The notes under the pieces: model-generated | What the model was told of the DNA's origin: nothing | The model's input: only the letters and a program-made list of their open reading frames with translations | The model's database searches: none | Program-made: the position numbers and the translations under genes | Assembly: GCA_019752595.1 (NCBI GenBank) | Contig: JAIELV010000001.1 | Location: 682,394-726,239, forward strand | DNA from: Patescibacteria group bacterium | GTDB taxonomy: Bacteria; Patescibacteriota; Minisyncoccia; Phycocordibacterales; Phycocordibacteraceae | DNA length: 43,846 nucleotides | Direction of reading: 5' to 3' | In this document: positions 25,519 to 34,040 of the stretch, piece by piece | Position numbering within the stretch: the first letter of the stretch is position 1 | Layout of the letters: every line of letters starts with the position of its first letter

Positions 25519-26607
25519 ATGTCCGTACGCGGTGCGCTTCTTTCTGTATTTCCCACACCTCCGCAGGTAGCGATGCTATCGGGCGGTATTGATATTTCGC
25601 AAGGCTCGGTGAAGTGCGTGCTTTTAAGTGAGCGCGGCGACAACGTTACGTTAAAGTCTTTTGCCGAAACAGCTCTTCCTGAGGGGGTAGTAGTGAACGG
25701 TGACATAGAAAAGGAAGATACTTTGGTTGAGGTGTTGCGCTCATTCCGTCTTCGAAACGGCATTCACTATGCGAGCGCATCATTACCAGAAAAGAAAGCC
25801 TACATTTATCAAACGCTCGTACCTCGAGAGACAAAAAATCTAAAGTCAGGTGTCGAATTTGATTTTGAGGCGCACGTACCACTCCCACCCAAAGAAGCTA
25901 TTTTCGATTTTGAACCCGTCAGACGTTTGGAGTCAGGGACTGTTGTTTCAGTAACCGCCTACGCAAAACGTATCGTGCAGGAATATCAGTCCGTGTTTGA
26001 AAAAGCAGGCATGACACTTCGTTCTCTTGAAGTTGAATCCCAAGCGCTCGCGCGCGCTGTTGTTGGTGCTTCCGATAGAAATAAAACCGTTCTCATGATT
26101 GATTTTGGGAAACACACGACGCGCATTGCGATTGTGCAGTATGGTGTCGTGGCATTTACGGCAACTGTAGATGTTGGCGGGGATGCAATGACGCAGGCTG
26201 TTATGAAACGAATAAATGTGCCAGAGCCCGAAGCAGAACAGGTTAAAAACGAAAAAGGATTTTTAATGAGCCCAGGCAACAAAGATTTAGTGGAGGCACT
26301 TATGTCCACGGTTTCGGTGGTGAAAGATGAAGTAGTGAAGCATATGTCGTACTGGAACAACCCTGCGTCTGACGATGTGCCACGAAAACCGATAGAACGC
26401 GCAATTATTTGTGGCGGAAACGCCAACCTTCGCGGATTCCCAGAATATCTCGAAGGATTTTTAAATGTGCCTGTATCTATTGCAAACGTGTGGGGGAATG
26501 CGCTCTCGTTTGACACGTATGTTCCGCATATGCAATTTTCAGATTCGCTTGAATACGCAACTGCAATTGGCCTCTCGCTCCGCGGACGCTCTTCAAACTC
26601 GTGGTAA
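25519..26607 (+). CDS. pilM: Type IV pilus assembly protein PilM
   Basis: GGIDISQGSVKCVLL; LMIDFGKHTTRIAIVQYG; ERAIICGGNANLRGFPEYL. Confidence 0.9.
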   Translation: MSVRGALLSVFPTPPQVAMLSGGIDISQGSVKCVLLSERGDNVTLKSFAETALPEGVVVNGDIEKEDTLVEVLRSFRLRNGIHYASASLPEKKAYIYQTLVPRETKNLKSGVEFDFEAHVPLPPKEAIFDFEPVRRLESGTVVSVTAYAKRIVQEYQSVFEKAGMTLRSLEVESQALARAVVGASDRNKTVLMIDFGKHTTRIAIVQYGVVAFTATVDVGGDAMTQAVMKRINVPEPEAEQVKNEKGFLMSPGNKDLVEALMSTVSVVKDEVVKHMSYWNNPASDDVPRKPIERAIICGGNANLRGFPEYLEGFLNVPVSIANVWGNALSFDTYVPHMQFSDSLEYATAIGLSLRGRSSNSW

Positions 26608-26622
26608 TCGGCGCGTAACTTT

Positions 26623-27171
26623 ATGGTGAACATACTTCCACATAAAACGCAGAATGAGCTCAAGCTCATGTACTACTCGAGGTTATTCGGGGCGCTTTTT
26701 CTCGCGGGGGCTTTTGTCATGCTTGTCGGTGCGGGGGTTTTGATCCCTGCGTATTTCCTTGCGCAGGAAGAAGCTGATGCGTCGAAACGGTACGCGGAGG
26801 CACTTTCACAAACACTTTCTTTAAGTGAAGGCTCGAGTGCGGGGAAGACAGTTACCACACTCGCAGAACAGCTGACCTTGATGCGCGCGTACAGAGCAGA
26901 ACCTGTGCTTTCGCGCGGTTTGTCTGCAATCGTTGCTGGGATTCCCGATGATGTCAGTATTCGTGAGTTAGGTTTTAAATTTACCAGCACCTCTGAAGGG
27001 GACGTTATCGTGACAGGAAACGCTGAAACGCGTTCAGCGCTTATTGCGTTTGTTGACGCTTTGAAAAAAGAGCCATTGTTTAAAGGGGTGAGCGTTCCTG
27101 TTGCTGACCTTGTATCTGACACAGATTTACCGTTTACGCTCAGGTTCTCAATTGCAGCAAAAACACCATGA
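26623..27171 (+). CDS. pilN: PilN-like
   Basis: VNILPHKTQNELKLMYYSRLFG followed by one TM; position after pilM. Confidence 0.8.
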   Translation: MVNILPHKTQNELKLMYYSRLFGALFLAGAFVMLVGAGVLIPAYFLAQEEADASKRYAEALSQTLSLSEGSSAGKTVTTLAEQLTLMRAYRAEPVLSRGLSAIVAGIPDDVSIRELGFKFTSTSEGDVIVTGNAETRSALIAFVDALKKEPLFKGVSVPVADLVSDTDLPFTLRFSIAAKTP

Positions 27172-27683
27172 AGCACCTCATCTTTTTAGTAATCTCCGTT
27201 ATTATTTTTCTTGCCGCAGTTGGGGGATACTGGTTTATGCTTCAAAATATTTCACTCGGAGTAAACCAAATTGCAGCGGCGCGCGCGGAAGCCGATGCCG
27301 CAAATGGCAGAGAACAGTTTGCGCGCGCCGCAAGTTCGTTCTTGTCAGACACCTCGCTTGAACGTGAAGAATTGGAAACATTTGTCGTGCAGGACGCGGA
27401 TGTGGTGGCAGCAATAGAAACAATAGAAGCGTCTGCAAAGCGTGAAAAGATTACCGCGTCAGTGTCTTCCGTGAACGTAAACACAAAAGGACAGCAGTTT
27501 CATGAAATCGTCACTATGACCGTTTCCGCGCGCGGTTCTTTTGCCGCATTGAACGCATTCGCTTCGTCGCTCGAATCTCTACCGTTCGCGTCACGCATCC
27601 TCTCACTTTCTTTGGAAGAATCAGCAGAGCGTTCGTGGTTTCTATCTGCAAGTTTGGAATTTGTAAAAAGAAAGGCCCAATAA
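27168..27683 (+). CDS. pilO: PilO-like
   Basis: Single N-terminal TM, PilO size and order. Confidence 0.7.
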   Translation: MKHLIFLVISVIIFLAAVGGYWFMLQNISLGVNQIAAARAEADAANGREQFARAASSFLSDTSLEREELETFVVQDADVVAAIETIEASAKREKITASVSSVNVNTKGQQFHEIVTMTVSARGSFAALNAFASSLESLPFASRILSLSLEESAERSWFLSASLEFVKRKAQ

Positions 27684-27704
27684 AACCAAACAATACATAC
27701 AGGT

Positions 27705-27971
27705 ATGGAAACATTTCAAAAACTTTTCTCTTCTTTCATAACACCGTTCCCTGCACGTGATTGGGCAATTGCGCTCATTCTCCTCATTGCGCTTTTTGTT
27801 GGGCTCGTGAGTTATGCCGCGTACCTGTTTATGGGCATACGCGCAGGAACGATTGTCGGCGAAGCACCCACAATTTCTGGTGTTCTTCCGAATGTATCGC
27901 GCGCCGACCTGATGAACACTTTGGAAGTCTACAGAATCAAACGCACGAAATTTGAGTCGGGAGAGTTTTAA
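27705..27971 (+). CDS. Small single-TM protein in pil operon
   Basis: 88 aa, TM LILLIALFVGLVSYAAYLFM, follows pilO. Confidence 0.6.
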   Translation: METFQKLFSSFITPFPARDWAIALILLIALFVGLVSYAAYLFMGIRAGTIVGEAPTISGVLPNVSRADLMNTLEVYRIKRTKFESGEF

Positions 27972-28041
27972 CTAACAGCCAGATTAGTTTTTTTGTGGGG
28001 TATGTGGAATAGAAGTATTCCAGTTTATTACTCGGGTTAGA

Positions 28042-28380
28042 GTGAATATGTATAACCTTATGCCGTACAAACTACGCTCCGATTTATACAAGGCTCAGAA
28101 GCGTTTCAGAGTGATGATTCGTCGAAAACTTTTTGATTTTTTGCGTGCGAAAGCGTGTCTGGATTGTGGCGAGAGCGACCCGGTAGTTCTCGATTTTGAT
28201 CACAAGAACCCAAAAGAAAAATTTAAATCCGTAGCTCGGATGTTGTCGGGGCATTATTCATGGGCAAAAATCTTGATTGAGATAGAGAAGTGCGAAATCC
28301 GTTGCGCGAATTGCCACAGACGACGTTCTCATATCCAATTTGGATATTTTGGTCGAACATCGGGCGAGACTCAACTATGA
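28042..28380 (+). CDS. HNH-endonuclease-like zinc protein
   Basis: CLDCGESDPVVLDFDHKNPKEK...CEIRCANCHRRRSH. Confidence 0.75.
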   Translation: MNMYNLMPYKLRSDLYKAQKRFRVMIRRKLFDFLRAKACLDCGESDPVVLDFDHKNPKEKFKSVARMLSGHYSWAKILIEIEKCEIRCANCHRRRSHIQFGYFGRTSGETQL

Positions 28381-28421
28381 GCCTGCAATAAACCAAAAAG
28401 TGTGTAATATTAAAACACTAC

Positions 28422-28493
28422 GGCCCTGTAGTTTAATGGATAAAACAGCGGACTTCTAAGCCGTTGATCGAGGTTCGATTCCTCGCTGGGCCA
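28422..28493 (+). tRNA. tRNA-Arg (anticodon TCT)
   Basis: GGCCCTG..., loop CTTCTAA, T-arm CGAGG-TTCGATT-CCTCG. Confidence 0.93.
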
Positions 28494-28514
28494 CAAATCA
28501 TATCTCCTTTCGGG

Positions 28515-28587
28515 TGGGCGCTGAGGGACTTGAACCCCCGACCTTCTCTGTGTAAAAGAGTTGCTCTACCAACTGAGCTAAGCGCCC
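28515..28587 (-). tRNA. tRNA-Val (anticodon TAC)
   Basis: GGGCGCT/AGCGCCC, loop TTTACAC, T-arm intact. Confidence 0.96.
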
Positions 28588-28637
28588 GAACACTGACTGA
28601 ACTCATACAATACGCGAATCTGGAGTATTCTTCAAAT

Positions 28638-28913
28638 ATGTTCGGGATAAAAGCGGTTATTTCAGGTAGAGTCCAACTCGTTATGTTTCGGGACTTTGTA
28701 CAGAGAAAAGCTTCGCTTTTGAAGCTTTCGGGTACTGTGCGGAACGTATCTAACGGCACGGTTGAGGTTTTTGCCGAAGGTGAAAAAGAAAACCTAGAGA
28801 CTCTTATTGTGCATTTGCAGAAAGGCCCCGTTTTGGCGCGCGTTGATGGTGTTGCAGTAGAGTGGGTGGAACCAAAAGGCGATTTCCAAGGTTTTACTAT
28901 TAACTATTCATGA
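28638..28913 (+). CDS. acyP: Acylphosphatase-like
   Basis: AVISGRVQLVMFRDFVQRKASLLKLSGTVRNVSNGTVEVFAEG. Confidence 0.85.
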   Translation: MFGIKAVISGRVQLVMFRDFVQRKASLLKLSGTVRNVSNGTVEVFAEGEKENLETLIVHLQKGPVLARVDGVAVEWVEPKGDFQGFTINYS

Positions 28914-29617
28914 ACTCCATCCGTTCAATAGGCATCATTCTTGACGGCAATCGTCGGTGGGCGAAAGCAAAGGGCGTGCCGTCGCTTGAAGGACATCGTG
29001 CAGGGTATGAGGCTCTCAAAAAACTGGTCGAGCATACTCCGCACCTCAAAGAAAAATACGGCCTGGAATTTGTAACACTTTATGCGTTCTCAACTGAAAA
29101 TTGGAATCGCGCGGAGGAAGAAGTTGGCTACCTGATGTCGCTCTTTGAAGAGGCACTTTCTTTTGTTTTGGAAGAAGGAATACGCGATGGAGAAAAAGAC
29201 CCAGAGAACGCCGTTCGTCTGAAAATTATCGGTCAGCGCGAGCGCTTTTCAGAAAAGATTCAGACACTAATGAGTGAAGCAGAAGAGAGAACAAAAAACT
29301 TCGGCGGTATCACCGCAGCATTAGCGCTTTCATACGGCGCTCGCGCTGAAATTCTTCAAGCAGTAGAGAAAATGCGCGCAGAAAATGTTTCTGCAACAGA
29401 GGAGAATTTTACGAACACGCTATGGACGGCAGGAATCCCAGACCCAGACATTATTATTCGTACGGGAGGGGAGCAGAGGCTTTCAAATTTTCTTGCGTGG
29501 CAGTCAGTATATTCTGAACTCTTTTTCCCCGAAACACTGTGGCCTGATTTCACGGTTGAACACTTAGAAAAAATTTTCGAAGAGTATTATGCACGTGAAC
29601 GTCGTCATGGAACATGA
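28910..29617 (+). CDS. uppS: Isoprenyl (undecaprenyl) diphosphate synthase
   Basis: IGIILDGNRRWAKAKGVPSLEGHRAGYEAL, LYAFSTENWNR, DIIIRTGGEQRLSNFLAWQSVYSELFF. Confidence 0.95.
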   Translation: MNSIRSIGIILDGNRRWAKAKGVPSLEGHRAGYEALKKLVEHTPHLKEKYGLEFVTLYAFSTENWNRAEEEVGYLMSLFEEALSFVLEEGIRDGEKDPENAVRLKIIGQRERFSEKIQTLMSEAEERTKNFGGITAALALSYGARAEILQAVEKMRAENVSATEENFTNTLWTAGIPDPDIIIRTGGEQRLSNFLAWQSVYSELFFPETLWPDFTVEHLEKIFEEYYARERRHGT

Positions 29618-29660
29618 ACGCAACTATAGAGCGGTCCATGACCTCTCACTATGTTGCTCA

Positions 29661-29682
29661 CTGATATGATATATCATATCAG
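29661..29682. repeat. Perfect 22-bp palindrome
   Basis: CTGATATGATATATCATATCAG. Confidence 0.85.
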
Positions 29683-29732
29683 CGATAACGTAAGATAGAG
29701 TAGGGAGAAGTGAGTAAAAAAGAAAGAAACGC

Positions 29733-30488
29733 ATGTTGAAACCTGAAATACTTTTTGAAAATGATGACGTTCTCGTCATCAACAAACCTGCTGGTTTGAT
29801 CGTTCATTCAGACGGGCGCACAAAAGAATATTCTGTTGCCGAGTGGGTGTTTGAAAATTATCCTGAAATGAAAGATGTGGGCGAACCGTGGACCTCGCCA
29901 CAAGGAGAAGTGGTTCCTCGTCCTGGAATTGTGCACCGCTTAGATCGCACCACATCGGGTGTGATGATTTTGGCAAAGACCCCAGAGGCGCATGCGTTTT
30001 TGAAACAGCAATTCCAAGATAGAACGACGGAGAAAATCTACACCGCATTTGTGTATGGAAACTTGAAAGCGGATTCAGGCGTTATTGAAAAAGAAATTGT
30101 GCGAATAAAAAGCGTTCCTCCGCGTTGGGGGGTAGCGCGCGATGGGCAAGACAATAAAAAGCGCGAAGCGGTTACGCATTGGAGGGTGCTGACGCGCGGG
30201 AAAGACCCTATAAGCGGGGAGGGGGTAACTATTCTCTCGGTTTCTCCTAAGACAGGGAGAACTCATCAAATACGCGTTCACCTCAAAGCGATTAATTATC
30301 CTATCGTTGCGGATCATTTGTATGCGTCAGCGAAGCCAGAAATTCTTGGATTTATCCGCCCCGCGCTCCATGCCTCAAAACTTTCAATTACACTCCCCAG
30401 TGGAGAAAAAGCCTCTTTTGAAGCCCCACTACCTGCCGATATGGTGCAGGCAACGGCTCAGATACAGGGGTTTGCGGAAAACGCCTAG
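29733..30488 (+). CDS. RluA/RluD-family pseudouridine synthase
   Basis: VINKPAGLIVHSDGRT, PGIVHRLDRTTSGVMILAKT, GRTHQIRVHLKAINYPIVADHLY. Confidence 0.95.
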   Translation: MLKPEILFENDDVLVINKPAGLIVHSDGRTKEYSVAEWVFENYPEMKDVGEPWTSPQGEVVPRPGIVHRLDRTTSGVMILAKTPEAHAFLKQQFQDRTTEKIYTAFVYGNLKADSGVIEKEIVRIKSVPPRWGVARDGQDNKKREAVTHWRVLTRGKDPISGEGVTILSVSPKTGRTHQIRVHLKAINYPIVADHLYASAKPEILGFIRPALHASKLSITLPSGEKASFEAPLPADMVQATAQIQGFAENA

Positions 30489-30508
30489 GCGTGCTATTTT
30501 TCTCCTTC

Positions 30509-31096
30509 ATGAACGTATTGGCACCCAAGAAATCGACCTCACCAGTCAATGTGGACGAGAGAAAAGGCCTTCCTATTAAGGCGGGGGATATCGTTCGCGT
30601 ACACCAGAAAATCAAGGAAAAAGGGAAAATTCGTATTCAGATATTCGAGGGTTTGGTTTTGGCTCGCAAGCACGGCACCGAAGCAGGGGCGACGTTCACT
30701 GTTCGCGCAACGCTTTCAGGTGTTGGTGTTGAGAAAATTTTCCCACTGTATTCGCCCTCAATAGATAAAATTGAAATTGTTCGCCGTTCACAAATGCGTC
30801 GCGCGAAACTCTACTACGTTCGCGATCAGGTTGCCCGCGAAATGCGTCGCAGTTTGCGCAACATGATTAACGTGGCTATCGCAACAAAATCTGAGCGCGA
30901 AGAAGCGGACAAAGCGGTTGCAGAAGCCGAAGCACTCAAGGCTGCTCAGGAAGCACAAGCAAAGGCAGACGCAGAAAAGGAAGCAGCTGAAGCGGCAGCG
31001 AAAGCTGAGAAAGAAAAAGCAGAAGCCGAGGCGGCAGCTCCCGCTCCGGAAACGGCAGAAGCCGAAGCTCCGAAGGACGAAACAAAAGCTGAATAA
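30509..31096 (+). CDS. rplS: 50S ribosomal protein L19 with Ala/Glu/Lys-rich C-terminal extension
   Basis: GDIVRVHQKIKEKGKIRIQIFEGLVLARKHG...TFTVRATLSGVGVEKIFPLYSPSIDKIEIVRR; tail KAAQEAQAKADAEKEAAEAAAKAEKEKAEAEAAAPAPETAEAEAPKDETKAE. Confidence 0.95.
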   Translation: MNVLAPKKSTSPVNVDERKGLPIKAGDIVRVHQKIKEKGKIRIQIFEGLVLARKHGTEAGATFTVRATLSGVGVEKIFPLYSPSIDKIEIVRRSQMRRAKLYYVRDQVAREMRRSLRNMINVAIATKSEREEADKAVAEAEALKAAQEAQAKADAEKEAAEAAAKAEKEKAEAEAAAPAPETAEAEAPKDETKAE

Positions 31097-31100
31097 ATTA

Positions 31101-31128
31101 AAATCCTCACTACGTTGGGGATTTTTTT
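31101..31128 (+). terminator. rplS terminator
   Basis: AAATCCtcactacgttgGGGATTTTTTTT. Confidence 0.7.
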
Positions 31129-31139
31129 TGTAAGATTAA

Positions 31140-31823
31140 TTGGTATACGTTATATACTTGAGGTATATGGGAGTTCGCGGGGCTCGACCGAAGAGGAAAA
31201 GTATCTCCTGGTCAGCAAAACTCGCCTATGCCGTAGGGCTGATTGCAACTGACGGTTGTTTATCTGGAGATGGAAGACACATAGAGCTCACTTCAAAAGA
31301 TAAAGAGCAACTGCTTACTTTCATGCAATGTGTTGGGAAGAAAGTGAAAATTAGTACCAAAAAGTCTGGATATACCAGGAAGTTGACGACAAGAATTCAA
31401 TTTAGCGATGTAACGCTCTATTCGTTCTTTATATCTGTTGGTCTTACCCCGAACAAGACAAAGACGATAGGGAAATTAGAGATCCCAGATAAATATTTCT
31501 TTGATTTTTTGCGAGGCTCACTTGATGGTGATGGTTCGTTCTACTCGTACTGGGATCCGCGCTGGCGCTCAAGTTTTATGTTCTACTTGTCTTTCGTAAG
31601 TGCAAGTATGGCGCATCTGAACTGGATTCGAAGTGTTTTGACAAGATTAATATCTGTACGCGGGCACAAAACCAATGCGAAAGGGAAGAGTTGGTATCAA
31701 CTGAAGTACGCAAAGAAAGAGTCTTTAAAAATCATAAAAAAGATGTATTATTCCAATTCGGTTCCTTGCCTACAGAGGAAAAGAAAGAAAATCTTTCTGG
31801 CACTCAAACGGCAGAGGACTTGA
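31140..31823 (+). CDS. LAGLIDADG homing endonuclease-like (start possibly 31167)
   Basis: LAYAVGLIATDGCLSGDGRHIELTSKDKEQL and FFDFLRGSLDGDGSFYSYWD (two LAGLIDADG-like motifs). Confidence 0.85.
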   Translation: MVYVIYLRYMGVRGARPKRKSISWSAKLAYAVGLIATDGCLSGDGRHIELTSKDKEQLLTFMQCVGKKVKISTKKSGYTRKLTTRIQFSDVTLYSFFISVGLTPNKTKTIGKLEIPDKYFFDFLRGSLDGDGSFYSYWDPRWRSSFMFYLSFVSASMAHLNWIRSVLTRLISVRGHKTNAKGKSWYQLKYAKKESLKIIKKMYYSNSVPCLQRKRKKIFLALKRQRT

Positions 31824-31831
31824 TCAATCTT

Positions 31832-31915
31832 GCCCAGGTGTTGAAATTGGTAGACATCACACCTTGAGGTGGTGTGGCCCGCAAGGGCGTGGAGGTTCGA
31901 GTCCTCTCCTGGGCA
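31832..31915 (+). tRNA. tRNA-Leu (anticodon GAG)
   Basis: GCCCAGG/CCTGGGC, anticodon stem ACACC/GGTGT, loop TTGAGGT, variable arm. Confidence 0.93.
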
Positions 31916-31917
31916 CT

Positions 31918-31963
31918 AGCATTGTTAGGACGTACGCGAAGCGTATGTTCGTTACAATGCTTA
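31918..31963. repeat. Long hairpin after tRNA-Leu
   Basis: AGCATTGT-TA-GGACGTACGC-GAA-GCGTATGTTC-GTT-ACAATGCT. Confidence 0.75.
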
Positions 31964-32084
31964 GCGGGGGAGGACGAGAAAGGCACAGCTAGTTTTTCCG
32001 TTTCGGAAAACAGCGAGCCGGGGCAGCGACCGAGGCGAACGCAGGTGAGCCGAGAGTTGTGGCCGAGTCCGAACTCCGTAGCAT

Positions 32085-32158
32085 GGTGGCTATAGTGTAA
32101 TGGTTAGCACTAGAGTTTGTGGAACTCTCAGTTCGGGTTCGAATCCCGATAGCCACCC
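32085..32158 (+). tRNA. tRNA-His (anticodon GTG)
   Basis: GGTGGCTA...AGAGT-TTGTGGA-ACTCT...TCGGG-TTCGAAT-CCCGA-TAGCCACC. Confidence 0.96.
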
Positions 32159-32200
32159 AAAATAACAAACCCCCGCTTTGTGCGGGCTTTGTTATTTTGG
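32156..32200 (+). terminator. Hairpin after tRNA-His
   Basis: ccAAAATAACAAACCCCCGC-tttgt-GCGGGcTTTGTTATTTTgg. Confidence 0.7.
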
Positions 32201-32323
32201 GGGCTAAGCGAGCAACGCTCGCGGGCGGATTCGAAAGCCGGAGCATATCGCAGGGCGATGCGAGGCGGGGTCGAGAACACTTAGGATTTTACGAGCGAGG
32301 CGAGTACAATCCTTAGTGATTCG

Positions 32324-32346
32324 TGACCGAATCCCGATAGCCACCC
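32324..32346 (+). repeat. Second copy of tRNA-His 3' end (exact match 32328-32346)
   Basis: CGAATCCCGATAGCCACCC identical to 32140-32158; similarity extends upstream with mismatches. Confidence 0.85.
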
Positions 32347-32381
32347 CAGTTCAAATAACGTCCCGTAACGGCTTTGATACT

Positions 32382-34040
32382 ATGACTCTAATGAAAAATG
32401 CTCCGCCTACAGGCAAGAAGCTTATTGTGGTCGGGAGCGGAATCTCGGGGATTATGACCGCGTGGCAGGCTTCAAAAGCGGGATATGAGGTTGAGATTTT
32501 TTCAAAGAGCCCTGACCCGAGAATTGAAACTCGATTGGAAGTTGAAAAAGAATCGTCAACTTTCGACAGTAAAAACGACCAGCGATACGTTACGATTTTT
32601 GAGGGGCATCCATATTTGGAATTAGATGGATACGTAAACAAAGTGTATCCGGGAATCGCGAACGATTTCCGCACGGGTGTTTTAGAGGGGGGAGTGCTTG
32701 TTTCCTCTTTGGAAGAGTTTTCAAAAGAAACACAAGAGTGGCTTCATGAGCGATACAGTTTGAACGAAAGACTGTTACAAAAAAATAAAGAAGATGTCGA
32801 ACGCGTCGCAGAACTTTTCGGTTCATACTCAAGAGAAAACCGCACCGCAATGGAAGAGTGGTTCAACATAATGATTGAACTGGTGCAGCGTTCGCCTGAG
32901 CTCATTCAAGACTTGTCGCTTCACACGGACGGAATTGTAAGACTCTACGACAACGCCGAAGTTTTTGAAGAATCACGTGACTCCCACAAGAAAGAAGAGG
33001 TGTTTATAAAGGAATACACCCCGCAAGAACTAGTCGAGGCGTACCCTGCATATCGGGAAGGTGTGGAGCGGGGGTTTATTAGGGGAGGTGCAATAGAGGT
33101 GTATGGGCTAACGTTTGCTGTAGGAATCTTTTGCCGTGCGATTTTAAATCAACTCGAAGAGAGTGGGGCAAAAATTCACTTCAACAAAGAAGCTAAGGCT
33201 GTCGTAGTAGAAAACGGAAAGGTTACAGGACTAACACTTTTTGAGGACGACGTGTTACATGTTGCCGACTACTACGTGTTTCATACGGGTGCATTTGTTG
33301 GACCTGAACTCTTTGAAGCGATACCGCAGGCTCACAACAAATTGGCCGCGGTTGAAGGGTATTGGATAACGGTAAAAAATGCAGATGCCCTGGTAAGGGG
33401 AATGGGAGGTAAACCGAACAAAGTGCACGGTAAAAAGAGTCTTGCAGAAATGCTCGGCATGGTGGACGCAGATTCAGCAGCAGAATACAAACAACGTTTT
33501 GAGAATCTTGGTGTGAACATTGATAACCTCGCTACCATCGCACCAATCGTAGACTTCAACAACATGCCTATCAATAAAGGCGGGGAGTGGGTTCTTGGTG
33601 TCGGGAGCGGTTATGTGTTTAAGGGTTTGGCTTTACGAGGTAAAAGCGGGAAAGTAGTTTTCCCTGACCATTCGCAAAGTGAACCGTTCGTTCTTGCGGT
33701 TATGGAGCTGTGGCTTGAGGCACTACACGGGAAGAAATTGTTGGGAGAAATGATTATTCATCCTGTTGGATGCAAGCGTTCATATACGCCTGACGATAAA
33801 GAACTTGATGTAAATTTGCCAACCGTTTCAGGTGGTCTGTGCATGATTCATGACGGAGGGAACACAGGTTCGACAACCAAATCCCCGTTTATTGCGAAAT
33901 ACATCCTTGAGAAAATGCGCGCAGGTTCGGGCTTTGAGTTTGCTGATATCCGCGCGAAGCTCGCGAAAACTCCCGAACAGATTCCTGCACGCCGTTGGCA
34001 GAAACTTTCCGAAGAATTACGTGACGCAAGCAAAATCTAA
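32382..34040 (+). CDS. FAD-dependent oxidoreductase (DAO superfamily)
   Basis: KLIVVGSGISGIMTAWQASKAGYEVEIFSK Rossmann motif; C-terminal SGGLCMIHDGGNTGSTTKSPFIAKYILEKM. Confidence 0.8.
   Translation: MTLMKNAPPTGKKLIVVGSGISGIMTAWQASKAGYEVEIFSKSPDPRIETRLEVEKESSTFDSKNDQRYVTIFEGHPYLELDGYVNKVYPGIANDFRTGVLEGGVLVSSLEEFSKETQEWLHERYSLNERLLQKNKEDVERVAELFGSYSRENRTAMEEWFNIMIELVQRSPELIQDLSLHTDGIVRLYDNAEVFEESRDSHKKEEVFIKEYTPQELVEAYPAYREGVERGFIRGGAIEVYGLTFAVGIFCRAILNQLEESGAKIHFNKEAKAVVVENGKVTGLTLFEDDVLHVADYYVFHTGAFVGPELFEAIPQAHNKLAAVEGYWITVKNADALVRGMGGKPNKVHGKKSLAEMLGMVDADSAAEYKQRFENLGVNIDNLATIAPIVDFNNMPINKGGEWVLGVGSGYVFKGLALRGKSGKVVFPDHSQSEPFVLAVMELWLEALHGKKLLGEMIIHPVGCKRSYTPDDKELDVNLPTVSGGLCMIHDGGNTGSTTKSPFIAKYILEKMRAGSGFEFADIRAKLAKTPEQIPARRWQKLSEELRDASKI

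Noticed and set aside
10181-27971. Complete type IV pilus locus
   Set aside because: Only pilB and pilMNO plus a small TM protein are present and they are about 14 kb apart; no pilin, PilC, PilT or PilD was seen in the window.
31140-31915. Group I intron in tRNA-Leu
   Set aside because: tRNA-Leu is contiguous with an intact anticodon arm; the endonuclease ORF is outside the tRNA.
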